Positions 35,241-44,614 of a stretch of DNA of 55,651 bases are shown here, piece after piece. The position numbers and the translations under genes are program-made. The stretch's first letter is position 1. Each line of letters begins with the position of its first letter. Source of the stretch: Gammaproteobacteria bacterium (GTDB taxonomy: Bacteria > Pseudomonadota > Gammaproteobacteria > Chromatiales > Chromatiaceae); assembly GCA_011390365.1 (NCBI GenBank), contig JAABSM010000017.1:1-55651 (forward strand), written 5' to 3'. Under the pieces are notes generated by a model. The model made no database searches, was not told the DNA's origin, and saw only the letters and a program-made list of their open reading frames with translations.

Positions 35241-35529
35241 ACCTTAACCTCCAGCAACCCAGGCCAGACCCCCGCCTGCGAGGCCGACAGCCTGAGCCGA
35301 TACTTCGTGGCCGCCGCGACGGTTTTCAATCCGCGTGACGGGCTTTTCGCGTTGGCAAGCGGAATCCTACTGGTACAGTCGGCGTTGGTAAAGTGGTTTC
35401 GGTGAGCGGTGTGCGTCATCCTCGGGGGGGTGTCACATTGTGCGGCTCGACGCAGCGCTAGTGCAGCACCCGCTAAATAATCGTTAACACTATTTATATA
35501 AAAAATCAACACCCTATGCCGCTCATTAT
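35241..35529. other. Non-coding, locally A+T-rich gap
   Basis: No gene is recognised in these 289 bases. A markedly A+T-rich patch lies at about 35472-35515 (ATTTTTTATATAAATAG on the minus strand). Its leftward reading gives TTGATT and, 17 bases on, TAACGA, a poor but possible promoter for the Usp remnant and mnhA. It is the only obvious candidate for the mnh promoter. Confidence 0.35.
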
Positions 35530-35790
35530 TCATGGTAACTTGGCGGGCGCCGCACGAGTTGGAGCAGGCCCGTTGAGGAGATTCGCACCGAGTCGCGCCC
35601 GCGCGTAACAATCCAGGGCGTTGCCACGATCCGTAATAGCGCGGCGCGTAGCCAAATTATGATGACAAAGAGACGCCAATGTCGGACTAACAAGCAGCAA
35701 GGGCACGGCGTTGAGCAGGGTCAGCACGATGGAGACGGATCCCAGCCGTTGCGCCATCACTTTGGGACGTACCGCGTAGCCGAGGGTGTG
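35530..35790 (-). pseudogene. Possible 5' remnant of a TrkH-type potassium transporter gene
   Basis: The minus-strand frame reads YAVRPKVMAQRLGSVSIVLTL, then NAVPLLLVSPTLASLCHHN and LATRRAITDRGNAL. A short basic start with V-x-x-R-L-G, one membrane helix ending in V-P-L-L-V-S and a following R-x-A-I segment fit the first 60-70 residues of TrkH potassium-uptake proteins. The frame then stops; the rest of the roughly 480-residue gene is absent. The match is by eye and weak in detail. Its position and orientation beside a Usp remnant and an mnh operon support an ancestral trkH-usp-mnh cluster. Confidence 0.35.
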
Positions 35791-35807
35791 GAATTGTGCG
35801 TCCTGGC

Positions 35808-36656
35808 TCACGGCGCGGGTCGCGCAGGGGGGGGGGCGGTGGACCAGTAGTCGAGTCGGGCCTCCTCTCCCCACAGGCACTGGAACAGGGGATGTTGAAC
35901 GCGGGGGTCGCCGGTAGTGTAAAAACGGCTTTGGCCGGATGTCGCGAGGGGGTGCCGCAGTCCCCGTTCATCCAGTAATCGCTCCACCTGTCTGGCGACG
36001 GCATGTCCGGTGTCGATGATCGTAAGCTGTTCTCCCGTGACGCGACGAATCAGCGGGATGAGAAAGGGGTAGTGGGTGCAGCCCAGGACCAGGGTGTCGA
36101 TCTGCTGGGCGAGCAGTGGGGTGAGATAGTCGCGCAAAAGCGCCGCGGTGCGCTGATCGTCCAGGGCGCCCTGTTCGACCTGTTCGACGAGACCGGGGCA
36201 GGGCTGGCTGATCACCTCCGCTCCGGCGCCGTAGCGCTCCAGCAGGAGTCGAAACTTGTCGCTGCGCAGGGTGCCGCTGGTGGCGAGGATGCCGACCTTG
36301 CGCCGGGGGCTGCCGTGGATGGCGGGTTTCAGGCCGGGCTCCATGCCAACCACGGTCAGCCCCGGCCATTGCGCCCTAACCTCTTTCACTGCCGCCGCGG
36401 TGGCGGTGTTGCAGGCGAGGACCAGCATCTTGCAGTGGGCGTCGAGGAGGGATTCGGCGAGCCGCAGGGTGCGTTCGCGAATGGTTGCGGTGGCCTTGTC
36501 GCCATAGGGCATCCATGCCGTATCGGCGACATAGATCAGGGATTCATGGGGCAGGCGCTGGCGAATATGCCTGAGTACCGATAGACCGCCGACACCGGAG
36601 TCGAAGACGCCGATGGGTGCGTGGTTATCGAAATCGGGGGTGGCGTGGCTCTCCAT
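35808..36656 (-). CDS. murI: Glutamate racemase
   Basis: MurI converts L-glutamate to D-glutamate for peptidoglycan. The 282 residues have PIGVFDSGVGGLSVLRHI, the catalytic-Cys motif VLACNTATAAAV, LPHESLIYVADTAWMPYG (the D-x-x-x-x-P-Y-G segment) and the second Cys/His motif LVLGCTHYPFLIPLI. Both catalytic cysteines are present and the length is normal. It is a single gene. Its C-terminus is rather Pro/Ala-rich (STAPPPARPAP), close to the decayed trkH/usp region. Confidence 0.96.
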   Translation of the reverse strand: MESHATPDFDNHAPIGVFDSGVGGLSVLRHIRQRLPHESLIYVADTAWMPYGDKATATIRERTLRLAESLLDAHCKMLVLACNTATAAAVKEVRAQWPGLTVVGMEPGLKPAIHGSPRRKVGILATSGTLRSDKFRLLLERYGAGAEVISQPCPGLVEQVEQGALDDQRTAALLRDYLTPLLAQQIDTLVLGCTHYPFLIPLIRRVTGEQLTIIDTGHAVARQVERLLDERGLRHPLATSGQSRFYTTGDPRVQHPLFQCLWGEEARLDYWSTAPPPARPAP

Positions 36657-36767
36657 TTCGGCCCATTTTACCCGAAAAGGGGATAGCGAGCGCAGATCGC
36701 CGTCATCGGCGGCGGAGAGTTTGATGCCTGCGTCGCCGTTGCCGTTAGTGATGAATACGGATGTTGA

Positions 36768-38591
36768 TCAGGCGGGTTCGATCTCCATCAACGCCTCGTT
36801 GGGGTTGACCGCGTCGCCCTTTTTGACATATAGCTTGACCACCTTTCCTCCGATAGGAGATTGGATCTCGGTCTCCATTTTCATCGCCTCGGTGATCAGT
36901 ACCGCCTGGCCCGCCTCGACCGCGTCGCCCTCGGCGACCAGCACGTCGACGATGTTGCCGGGCATCGAGGTGGCGACGTGGCCGGGTTTGCTGGGGCGGG
37001 GGCGGGCGCCCTCGATGGACTCCTTGACCGCGCCCCGGGCGCCGCCCGCCAGTACCAGTTCATCCAGGGTCTCAAGGGCCACCTCTTCGGGGATGCCGTC
37101 GACGGTGAAGTACATCTGGCGCACCGACTGGTCCTTGTGGCCGGCGCCGGTGACCTTGATGTGATAGCTCTCGCCGTGCAGCACCACGTTGAATTCGGTG
37201 GGGGCGTTCTTGTTGTCACCCGCCTCCTTGGGCGGCTCCAGGGGCTCCGGTTGCAGGGTGCCGTCGGCGCGTTGCTGGAGATAGGTGCGGGCGACATCGG
37301 GGAACATGGCGTAGGTGAGGATATCCTCTTCCGAGCTGGCGAGGCCGTCCACCTCTTCGCGCAGCTTTTCCAGTTCCGGATTGAGCAGGTCGGCGGGGCG
37401 GCATTCGATCAGGTCCTCCTTGCCCACCGCCTGTTGCTGCAGGGTGGGGTTGACCGGCGCCGGGGCCTTGCCGTAGCCGCCCTGGAGGTAGCGCTTCACC
37501 TCGTTGGTGATGGTCTGGTAGCTCTTGCCGGTGAGGACGTTGAGCACCGCCTGGGTGCCGACGATCTGGGAGGTGGGGGTGACCAGCGGCGGGTAGCCCA
37601 GGTCCTTGCGCACCTTGGGGATCTCGGTAAGCACCTCGTTCATGCGGTCGATGGCGTTCTGCTCCTTGAGCTGGTTGGCCAGGTTGGAGATCATGCCGCC
37701 GGGGACCTGGTTGACCTGGACGCGGGTATCGACGCCGGTGAAGTCGCTCTCATACTGATGGTATTTCTTGCGGATCTGGTGGAAGTAGACGCCGATCTCC
37801 TGGGTCTTCTCCAGGTCCAGGCCGCTGTCGTATTCGGTACCGGCGAGGGCCGCGACCATGCTCTCGGTGGGGGCGTGGCTGGTGCCGCCGGCGAGGGAGG
37901 AGATCACCGTGTCGATGTGGGTGCAGCCGTTCTCGATCGCCTTCAGATGGCACATCTCGGCAAGCCCGGCGGTGGCGTGGGAGTGGAGGTGGAGCGGCAG
38001 ATCCACCGCATCCGACAGCGCCTTGAACAGCTCGGCGGTGGCGTAGGGGGTGAGCAGCCCGGCCATGTCCTTGACCACGATGGAGTCGCAATCCATCGCC
38101 TTGAGTTCTCTGGCCTGCCTGACGAAGGCCTTGATGCTGTGGGCCGGGCTGGTGGTGTAGCAGATGGTGCCCTGGGCATGCTTGCCCGCCTTCTTGGTGG
38201 CGGCGATGGCGGTCTTCAGGTTGCGCAGGTCGTTGAGCGCGTCGAAGATGCGAAAGACATCCATGCCGTTGGCGGCGGCCTTTGCCACGAAGGCGCGCAC
38301 CACATCGTCGGAGTAGTGGCGGTAGCCGAGCAGGTTCTGGCCGCGCAGCAGCATCTGCAAGCGGGTGTTGGGCAGCGCCTCGCGCAGTTGGCGCAGGCGC
38401 TCCCAGGGGTCTTCACGCAGAAAGCGCACGCAGGCGTCGAAGGTGGCCCCGCCCCAGCACTCCAGCGACCAGTAGCCAATGGCGTCGAGTTTGGGGCAGA
38501 TCGGCAGCATGTCTTCGGTACGCATGCGTGTCGCCAGCAGGGATTGGTGGCCGTCGCGCAGGACGAGTTCGGAGATGTGGACCTTTGGCAT
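36768..38591 (-). CDS. pycB: Pyruvate carboxylase subunit B (OadA-like, biotin-carrying)
   Basis: Carboxyltransferase plus biotin carrier; with PycA it converts pyruvate and bicarbonate to oxaloacetate. ATG at 38591 gives 607 residues. The barrel starts ISELVLRDGHQSLLATRMRTED and includes ECWGGATFDAC and VVKDMAGLLTPY. The conserved-domain linker follows. The C-terminal biotinyl domain has EAMKMETEI with the biotinylated Lys near 571. The same family contains oxaloacetate decarboxylase alpha, but the oadB and oadG membrane subunits are absent. A biotin carboxylase gene lies 56 bases upstream, so the carboxylase reading is preferred. It supplies oxaloacetate to the TCA cycle or biosynthesis. 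Confidence 0.88.
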   Translation of the reverse strand: MPKVHISELVLRDGHQSLLATRMRTEDMLPICPKLDAIGYWSLECWGGATFDACVRFLREDPWERLRQLREALPNTRLQMLLRGQNLLGYRHYSDDVVRAFVAKAAANGMDVFRIFDALNDLRNLKTAIAATKKAGKHAQGTICYTTSPAHSIKAFVRQARELKAMDCDSIVVKDMAGLLTPYATAELFKALSDAVDLPLHLHSHATAGLAEMCHLKAIENGCTHIDTVISSLAGGTSHAPTESMVAALAGTEYDSGLDLEKTQEIGVYFHQIRKKYHQYESDFTGVDTRVQVNQVPGGMISNLANQLKEQNAIDRMNEVLTEIPKVRKDLGYPPLVTPTSQIVGTQAVLNVLTGKSYQTITNEVKRYLQGGYGKAPAPVNPTLQQQAVGKEDLIECRPADLLNPELEKLREEVDGLASSEEDILTYAMFPDVARTYLQQRADGTLQPEPLEPPKEAGDNKNAPTEFNVVLHGESYHIKVTGAGHKDQSVRQMYFTVDGIPEEVALETLDELVLAGGARGAVKESIEGARPRPSKPGHVATSMPGNIVDVLVAEGDAVEAGQAVLITEAMKMETEIQSPIGGKVVKLYVKKGDAVNPNEALMEIEPA

Positions 38592-38647
38592 GTTGGGTAC
38601 CTCTTGCATACGAATTCTTTATGTAGCGGCTAGCGGCTTGAAGCTTT

Positions 38648-40066
38648 TCACAATCCCGCGTGGGCGGCGACGGCGGCGGCCAGCACCACCGCCAGATCTT
38701 CGCGGCGGCGCTTGCACGAGTATTCGATCAGTTCCGGGTGGGCTTCGACGAAGCCGGTGTTGAATTTGCCGTTCCGGAACTCTTCGGAGTTGAGAATCTC
38801 CAGATAGTAGGGGATGGTGGTGCGCACCCCGAATACGCCCATGTCGCGCAGCGCCCGTTTGCCGCGCCGTACCACGTCATCCCAGTCCAGCGCCCAGACG
38901 ATCACCTTGGCGAGCATCGAGTCGTAGTAGGGCGGAATGGTGTAGCCGGTGTAGATGGCGGTGTCGACCCGCACCCCGGGGCCGCCGGGGGCGTAGTAGC
39001 GGGAGATGCGCCCGAACGAGGGCAGAAAGTTGTTCTTCGGGTCCTCGGCGTTGATGCGCAATTGCATGGCGTAGCCGCGGATACGGATCTGGTCCTGTTG
39101 GAAACGCAGCTCCAGGCCGTAGGCGATGCGAATCTGCTCCTCGACGATATCCACTCCCGTGATGGTCTCGGTGATGGTATGCTCTACCTGAACGCGGGTG
39201 TTCATCTCCATGAAGTAGAAGCGATCCTGATCGTCCATCAGGAACTCCACCGTGCCGGCGTTGGTGTAGCCCACGGCCTTGGCGGCGATCACCGCCAGCC
39301 CGCCGATGTACTGGCGCTGGGCGTCACCGAGTTGGGGCGAGGGGGCGATCTCGACCAGTTTCTGGTTGCGCCGCTGGATCGAGCAGTCGCGCTCGAACAG
39401 GTGAATGACGTTGCCGTGGTGGTCGGCGAGCACCTGCACCTCGATGTGGCGCGGCTTGACCACGCACTTTTCGAGGAATACGTCGGCGCGTCCGAACGCC
39501 TTGGTCGCCTCGGAGATGACCCGTTCGTAGTTGCGCTTCAGTTCGGCGGCGCTGTCGCAGCGGCGAATACCGCGACCGCCGCCGCCGGAGGTGGCCTTGA
39601 GCATGACCGGATAGCCCAGCTCTTCGGCGATGACCAGTGCCTCCTCTTCGCTGTGGACGTTGCCGTCGGAGCCGGGCGTGACCGGCACCCCCGCGTCCTG
39701 CATCGCGTAGCGGGCCTCGGTCTTGTCACCCATGCGGCTGATCACCTCGGGGCTGGGGCCGATGAAGGAGATGCCCCGCTTGGCGGCGGCCTCGGCGAGC
39801 ATCGGGTTTTCCGAGAGGAAACCATAGCCTGGGTGGATGGCGTCGCAGCCGGTGGCCATCGCCAGATTGACGATCTGGTAGACGTTGAGATAGCCGGCGA
39901 GGGGGTCGGCGCCGATACAATAGGCCTCGTCCGCCTTCTTGACGTGAAGGGAGTAACGATCCGCCTCGGAGTAGATGGCTACCGAGCGGATGCCCATTTC
40001 GGTGCAGGCGCGAATGATTCGCACCGCGATCTCGCCGCGATTGGCGATCAGAATCTTGCGGAACAC
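38648..40066 (-). CDS. pycA: Pyruvate carboxylase subunit A (biotin carboxylase)
   Basis: Biotin carboxylase subunit, related to AccC; it carboxylates the biotin on PycB using ATP and bicarbonate. The 472 residues start MFRKILIANRGEIAVRIIRAC. They contain HPGYGFLSENP, the ATP-grasp glycine loop KATSGGGGRGIRR, RHIEVQVLADHHGNVIHLFERDCSIQRRNQKLVE and FMEMNTRVQVEHTITE. Catalytic Glu, Arg and Lys positions are all there. It is the promoter-proximal gene of pycA-pycB. A separate accC for fatty-acid synthesis is not in this window, but pairing with an OadA-like gene argues for the pyruvate role. Confidence 0.88.
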   Translation of the reverse strand: MFRKILIANRGEIAVRIIRACTEMGIRSVAIYSEADRYSLHVKKADEAYCIGADPLAGYLNVYQIVNLAMATGCDAIHPGYGFLSENPMLAEAAAKRGISFIGPSPEVISRMGDKTEARYAMQDAGVPVTPGSDGNVHSEEEALVIAEELGYPVMLKATSGGGGRGIRRCDSAAELKRNYERVISEATKAFGRADVFLEKCVVKPRHIEVQVLADHHGNVIHLFERDCSIQRRNQKLVEIAPSPQLGDAQRQYIGGLAVIAAKAVGYTNAGTVEFLMDDQDRFYFMEMNTRVQVEHTITETITGVDIVEEQIRIAYGLELRFQQDQIRIRGYAMQLRINAEDPKNNFLPSFGRISRYYAPGGPGVRVDTAIYTGYTIPPYYDSMLAKVIVWALDWDDVVRRGKRALRDMGVFGVRTTIPYYLEILNSEEFRNGKFNTGFVEAHPELIEYSCKRRREDLAVVLAAAVAAHAGL

Positions 40067-40243
40067 ATTGACCTCCGGAAGTGGGGCGATTGCCAGGATT
40101 AAAATAGCAGGTCAGTAGCCGGTTGCGCAATAGAGCCGATTAATAATCATGCAATATTTAAGCCAGAATTCGAGGGATTATACCGGGCCGAGCGCGTGTT
40201 GTGAGGGCTTCATGCGCGGTTTGCCGGCGGTCGTGGCAGGGTG

Positions 40244-40648
40244 ATGATGGATTGTCTGGACATGACCGGAGTTCACCAGGTGATGGACGCCTTGCTTGAC
40301 CGTCGCTCGCCCGAACAGGAAGGTGGGGCGGGGGCGAGTGCCGCACCGGCGCTCGCCGCCGTGCAACGGCTTCGCCCGACGCTGGAGCGGCTGCGCCGGG
40401 CGGCGGCGGCCTATCCGGACTATGCGCTATTGCTTGAGGTCGGGGTCGTCCTCGACGATGAGGAGCTCTCGGCCTGGGCCTTCGCGGGCGCCTTGACGCG
40501 CATGCGTACCATCCACCAGGGGGAGGCCACCGCCGATCGGCTGGAGCGATTGGCCAGCTTGACGGGGCACGGGAGGCCGCCCTGGTTTGGAGAGGTGGTT
40601 TACGGTTTGCGCAACCCGCTGCGGCGCGATAGCCTCCGCGACCCCTGA
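40244..40648 (+). CDS. Hypothetical protein
   Basis: A possible 134-residue protein on the plus strand, divergent from pycA, with several candidate starts (GTG 40241, ATG 40244 and 40247). It is acidic and Ala/Leu-rich and mainly helical by eye (APALAAVQRLRPTLERLRRA, ATADRLERLASLTGHG), with no signal peptide or membrane segment. I recognise no family. Third-position GC bias is like that of real genes here, but that is also true of antisense frames in this genome, so the call is weak. It is 172 bases upstream of the transporter cluster. Confidence 0.4.
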   Translation: MMDCLDMTGVHQVMDALLDRRSPEQEGGAGASAAPALAAVQRLRPTLERLRRAAAAYPDYALLLEVGVVLDDEELSAWAFAGALTRMRTIHQGEATADRLERLASLTGHGRPPWFGEVVYGLRNPLRRDSLRDP

Positions 40649-40820
40649 CTCAGCACGCCTTTCGCGCATGTCGAAGCGGCTGGTGTGATTGCTTTCCGTA
40701 ACCATCGGGATAGAATAGCCAGCCTTTTTCGCTCTAGCGCGATCATGACACCTGCAAGCGCCATGCTGCCCAGGTCGCCGCGATCGCGAGGGCGTGAGCC
40801 CCATAACAACAAGTTGAAAC

Positions 40821-42725
40821 ATGCCAATGACCGATGGACCGCACCAGCGCCAGGATAACGAGGATTTCGCCTCCACCATCCAGGCCGAGATTCTCCTGGA
40901 AGATCCCCTGTTTCGCGATTGCGACAGGGTCGGTATTGCGCGGCTGCTCAATAACGCCGCGCGACTGCGCGTCGGCGAGGGGGAGTGGCTCTACCGACAG
41001 GGGGATACCGCGGATCATATCTACCTCATTGAGAAGGGGTGGTTGGCGTTGCAGCGCGGCGAGAAGCGGATCGGCATGCGCCAGAAGGGGGCGATCGGGC
41101 TGGAGGGGGTGGTCGGCTATGCCGAGTTTCGGGATGATGCGAAGGCGCGTACCGATGTGACCCTGATCTCGATACCCGTCTCCGAACTGAGCCAGCTCGC
41201 GGAAGGCGACAGCAAGGTACTGAAGGGTTTTTTTGCCGCCTACGATCGCCGTTTTCTCGATCGGGGTGCGGTTCCGAAAATCGCGGATTCCGATGAAAAG
41301 GGGGGCGGTGGCGAGGGGAAGGGCCTCAATCGACAGTTGCTGGGGTGGCTGTTGGCGATCCTGTTTCCCCTTCCGCTCTATCTAATGCGGGATTCGCTGG
41401 GGGTGACCACCGACGTGCTGCTGTTTCTCGGCATCATCGGCGAAGCGGTGATCATGTGGGTTTTCGATCTGGTACCGCCGTTCGTGCCGCCCCTGTTCAC
41501 CTTGCTGCTGGTGGTGCTGCTGGAGGTGGCGCCGGCGCGGGTCGCCCTGTCGGGGTTCTCATCCGGGACCTTCATTCTGTGTCTGAGCGTGTTCGGCATC
41601 AGCGCGCTGATGATCAAGTCCGGCCTGGCTTACCGTCTCTCCATCGGCTTGCTGCGTCGGGTACCAAAGGGCCGTATCTGGTATAGCTTCAGTCTGTTCA
41701 TGGTCGGCGTTTTCCTGACGCCGCTGGTGCCGAGCAAGGCGGGGCGAATCTCCATCTTGCAGCCGTTTCTGATCGAGTTGATGAACCTGGGGGACCGGGG
41801 CCGGCGCAATGATACCGCAACCCAGTTCGTGACCAGCGCGGTACTGGGCATTTCCCTGATGTCGCCCATTTTTCTCACCGGCAGCGCCATGAATCTGGTG
41901 ATGTTCGGTCTGTTCGATGAACAGACCCGTTTTACCTTCAACTGGCTCTACTGGTTATTCGTCGCCTCGTTGCCTGGGTTGTTGTTGATGGCCGGCTATC
42001 TGCTGCTGATGTGGGCGCTGTTTCGGGATGGGCGCAGGATCGAGCTCTCCAAGGAGAAGCTCAAGGAGCAGGGTCGGGCGCTGGGGGGCATGTCGGCGCT
42101 GGAGATGGGCACCCTCATCACCCTGGTGTGCATGGTCATCCTGATTCCGACGGTCAAGTTTCACAGGATCGAGATCCCCTGGTTGATGCTCACCATCAGC
42201 GTTATCCTGCTACTGTTCGGGGTGATCGGGAACCGGGATTTCAAGAATGGCATAGATTGGCCGATACTGGTCTTCATCGGCGCGGTGCTGGCCTGGCCCG
42301 GGGTGATCTCCATGATCGGCATGGATGATCTGATCGCCGAGCTGCTGGAGCCGGTAGGCTGGTACATGAAGAACGAGTTTTTCCTCTTCGCAATCCTCCT
42401 TTCCCTTGCTATGATGGGCCTGCGCCTTTTTCTGCCCTATCACGTCGCGGTGGTGGTATTCGCGACGACGCTTATGCCGGTGGCCAACGAGTCCGGGGTC
42501 TCCCCCTGGGCGATTGGCTTTATCATTCTCATGATGGCGGAGGCATCGGTCTTCGCCTATCAGGATATCCAGCGGGTGCAAGCGGAGAGTGCGCTTGAGC
42601 TGCATGGCCTGGCGGGGGTGGTTAACGAAGGGAAAGCGAACCTGGCTTACCTGATCATGGCGATCATGCGCATGGCGGTAATCCTGGCCTCCATACCAAT
42701 CTGGATGAAACTCGACATCATATAA
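40821..42725 (+). CDS. Cyclic-nucleotide-binding-type domain fused to SLC13/DASS-like permease (paralogue 1)
   Basis: The 634-residue protein has a Crp/cNMP-type cytoplasmic domain at about residues 25-150: RLRVGEGEWLYRQGDTADHI, YLIEKGWLAL, GLEGVVGYAEF, ARTDVTLISIP. A hydrophilic linker and about 11-12 membrane segments follow. The membrane part follows the SLC13/DASS (divalent anion:sodium symporter) layout with two repeats: VFDLVPPFVPPLFTLLLVVL, VFGISALMIKSGLAYRLS, then SPIFLTGSAMNLVMFG. The first-repeat hairpin reads LTPLVPSKAGR where Na+-coupled members have S-N-T, so the coupling ion or substrate may differ. It begins a co-directional set and touches paralogue 2 by one base (taATG). The substrate is unknown. 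Confidence 0.75.
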   Translation: MPMTDGPHQRQDNEDFASTIQAEILLEDPLFRDCDRVGIARLLNNAARLRVGEGEWLYRQGDTADHIYLIEKGWLALQRGEKRIGMRQKGAIGLEGVVGYAEFRDDAKARTDVTLISIPVSELSQLAEGDSKVLKGFFAAYDRRFLDRGAVPKIADSDEKGGGGEGKGLNRQLLGWLLAILFPLPLYLMRDSLGVTTDVLLFLGIIGEAVIMWVFDLVPPFVPPLFTLLLVVLLEVAPARVALSGFSSGTFILCLSVFGISALMIKSGLAYRLSIGLLRRVPKGRIWYSFSLFMVGVFLTPLVPSKAGRISILQPFLIELMNLGDRGRRNDTATQFVTSAVLGISLMSPIFLTGSAMNLVMFGLFDEQTRFTFNWLYWLFVASLPGLLLMAGYLLLMWALFRDGRRIELSKEKLKEQGRALGGMSALEMGTLITLVCMVILIPTVKFHRIEIPWLMLTISVILLLFGVIGNRDFKNGIDWPILVFIGAVLAWPGVISMIGMDDLIAELLEPVGWYMKNEFFLFAILLSLAMMGLRLFLPYHVAVVVFATTLMPVANESGVSPWAIGFIILMMAEASVFAYQDIQRVQAESALELHGLAGVVNEGKANLAYLIMAIMRMAVILASIPIWMKLDII

Positions 42726-44614
42726 TGAAATCCTTAGAAAGTAGCGATATCGAATTCGTTATCGGGAATCCGCTGTTTCGACAAATGCGCCCGATGGACC
42801 GAGCGCGTATCCTGGGCCATGTCCGACGGCGTGATCTCGCCGCCGGGGAGATGCTCTATGAAGAGGGCGGCTCCAGCGAATATATCTTCCTCGTCGGCAA
42901 GGGCAACCTGCTGTTCAAGGATGGTGACAAGGAGTCCTTGGTTACCGCGCATGCGCCTCTTGGCGAAGAGACGCTGCTAGGCAGCGAGGTATTGATCGGC
43001 AGTGCGGCGGCCACTGAGACATCGGTGGTCTACCTGTTCCCGAAAAGGCGGCTGGGAGAGGTGATCAACGGCTCCCCCAGGCTGCGCACCATCCTCTTCG
43101 AGCAGTTGATGATGCGTACATCCGTGACCGGGCAGGGTGATCTCGAGACGACCGTGGCCGCGGTGCGGCGCAAGACGGAGGTGGAGAGCGAGCAGACGAT
43201 TACCGCCAGCGGAACGACGATTCGCCTGCTCGGCTGGCTGCTGGCGGTGCTGGTTCCCGCCGCGGTGCTTCAGTACGGCCCCGACATGGGGCTGGAAACC
43301 AACGCGATCTATTTTCTCGCCATTATCGGCGTGACCATGGTGATGTGGTTGTTCGACCTGGTTCCCGCGTTCGTGGCACCGCTGTTCAGCGTGCTCGCCT
43401 TCATTCTCTTCGACGTCGCGTCGCCAAAGGTGGCGGTGGCGGGGTTCGCCTCGGATGGGTTTTTCATGCTCCTCTCCATCTTTGCGGTGGGGGCGCTGAT
43501 GGTGATGTCGGGGCTTACCTACCGCATCTCGCTGGCGATGCTGCGCATCTTTCCCGGCTCCCCGTTCTGGTACAGCGTCAGCCTGTTTCTGCCCGGCGTC
43601 ATTCTGACGCCGATTCTGCCTTCCCAGTTGGGCCGGACGGTTATCGTAACCCCTTCGGTCGCGGATATGATCGAGATCTCCGGGGCCGGGCGCAACGATC
43701 GCATGGCGGCCCAGTTCGTCGCCAGCGGGGTGTTGGGACTGAGCCTGATGGCGTCCATCTTCCTCACCGGCAAGCCGGCGAACCTGATCGTCTTCGGTAT
43801 GTTCGACGCCCAGACCCAGTTCGCCTTCCAGTGGATGCAGTGGCTGTGGGCCTCACTGGTGGCCGGCGGCGTGCTGCTGCTGCTCTACTTCCTGCTGATG
43901 CCCGTGTTTTTTCGCAACAACCGCGAGTTTCACGTCCCCAAGGAGGTAGTGCGCAATCAGTCGCGCATGCTCGGTCCCCTCTCCTCCACCGAGTGGGCGA
44001 CCATCGCCGCCATCTTGTTGCTGTTGGCGGGTATCCTGACGACCTCTTTGCACAAGGTGGATATCCCCTGGATGTCGATGGCGATCCTGCTGGCGCTGCT
44101 CTTTTTCGGCGCCCTCAAGAAGGAGGATCTGAGCCAGCGTATCGACTGGTCGATCCTGATCTTCATCGGCTCCATCATCGCCTGGGTGCCGGTGATGAAG
44201 ATGACCGGCATCGAGGGGGTGATCGCCGAGACCTTCGCCTGGGTGGGAGACTACATGAAGGAGGATCTCACCGGTTTCGTGCTGGCGCTGTGCGGGTTGA
44301 TCATTATCGTGCGTCTCGCCCTGCCAGAGCTGGTGCTGGAGATCCTGCTGGTGACCATCCTCTTCCCCCTGGCCAGCACCGCGGGTGTCTCGCTGTGGCT
44401 GATCGGGTTCGTGATTCTGACCATGTGCGAAAGCTACATCTTCCCCTACCAGGCCCCTTACCATGTGCAGATGAAGAATATTCTCGGCACCTTCGGGCTG
44501 GAAGGGCGCTATGACGAGACACGGGTGTTGATCTTCAACTTCGTCATGACCCTGGCAAGGGTCGCCGCGATCTATGTCTCCATTCCTTACTGGAAATATC
44601 TGGATATTGTATGA
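42725..44614 (+). CDS. Cyclic-nucleotide-binding-type domain fused to SLC13/DASS-like permease (paralogue 2)
   Basis: The 629-residue protein has the same architecture as the preceding gene and is clearly a tandem duplicate that has diverged. The N-terminal jelly-roll reads HVRRRDLAAGEMLYEEGGSS, YIFLVGKGNLL, HAPLGEETLLGSEVLIGSAA and ATETSVVYLFP; the Arg that normally grips the cyclic nucleotide phosphate is not evident. The permease part includes VPAFVAPLFSVLAFILF, LTPILPSQLGRT (again without S-N-T), SIFLTGKPANLIVFGMF and CESYIFPYQAPYHVQMKN near the end. Start and stop each overlap the neighbours, so it is translated with them. Two such subunits may form a heterodimer; that is inference. Confidence 0.75.
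   Translation: MKSLESSDIEFVIGNPLFRQMRPMDRARILGHVRRRDLAAGEMLYEEGGSSEYIFLVGKGNLLFKDGDKESLVTAHAPLGEETLLGSEVLIGSAAATETSVVYLFPKRRLGEVINGSPRLRTILFEQLMMRTSVTGQGDLETTVAAVRRKTEVESEQTITASGTTIRLLGWLLAVLVPAAVLQYGPDMGLETNAIYFLAIIGVTMVMWLFDLVPAFVAPLFSVLAFILFDVASPKVAVAGFASDGFFMLLSIFAVGALMVMSGLTYRISLAMLRIFPGSPFWYSVSLFLPGVILTPILPSQLGRTVIVTPSVADMIEISGAGRNDRMAAQFVASGVLGLSLMASIFLTGKPANLIVFGMFDAQTQFAFQWMQWLWASLVAGGVLLLLYFLLMPVFFRNNREFHVPKEVVRNQSRMLGPLSSTEWATIAAILLLLAGILTTSLHKVDIPWMSMAILLALLFFGALKKEDLSQRIDWSILIFIGSIIAWVPVMKMTGIEGVIAETFAWVGDYMKEDLTGFVLALCGLIIIVRLALPELVLEILLVTILFPLASTAGVSLWLIGFVILTMCESYIFPYQAPYHVQMKNILGTFGLEGRYDETRVLIFNFVMTLARVAAIYVSIPYWKYLDIV

Noticed and set aside
35237-35611. 124-codon frame between the Usp and TrkH remnants
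   Set aside because: No recognisable domain; runs across the A+T-rich patch and into the TrkH-like remnant in another frame.
36768-38591. Na+-pumping oxaloacetate decarboxylase alpha subunit
   Set aside because: Possible by homology, but the membrane subunits are missing and a biotin carboxylase gene is adjacent, which favours two-subunit pyruvate carboxylase.
36861-40102. Long frames antisense to pycB and pycA
   Set aside because: Repetitive Val/Gly/His-rich translations without homology; shadows of conserved genes.
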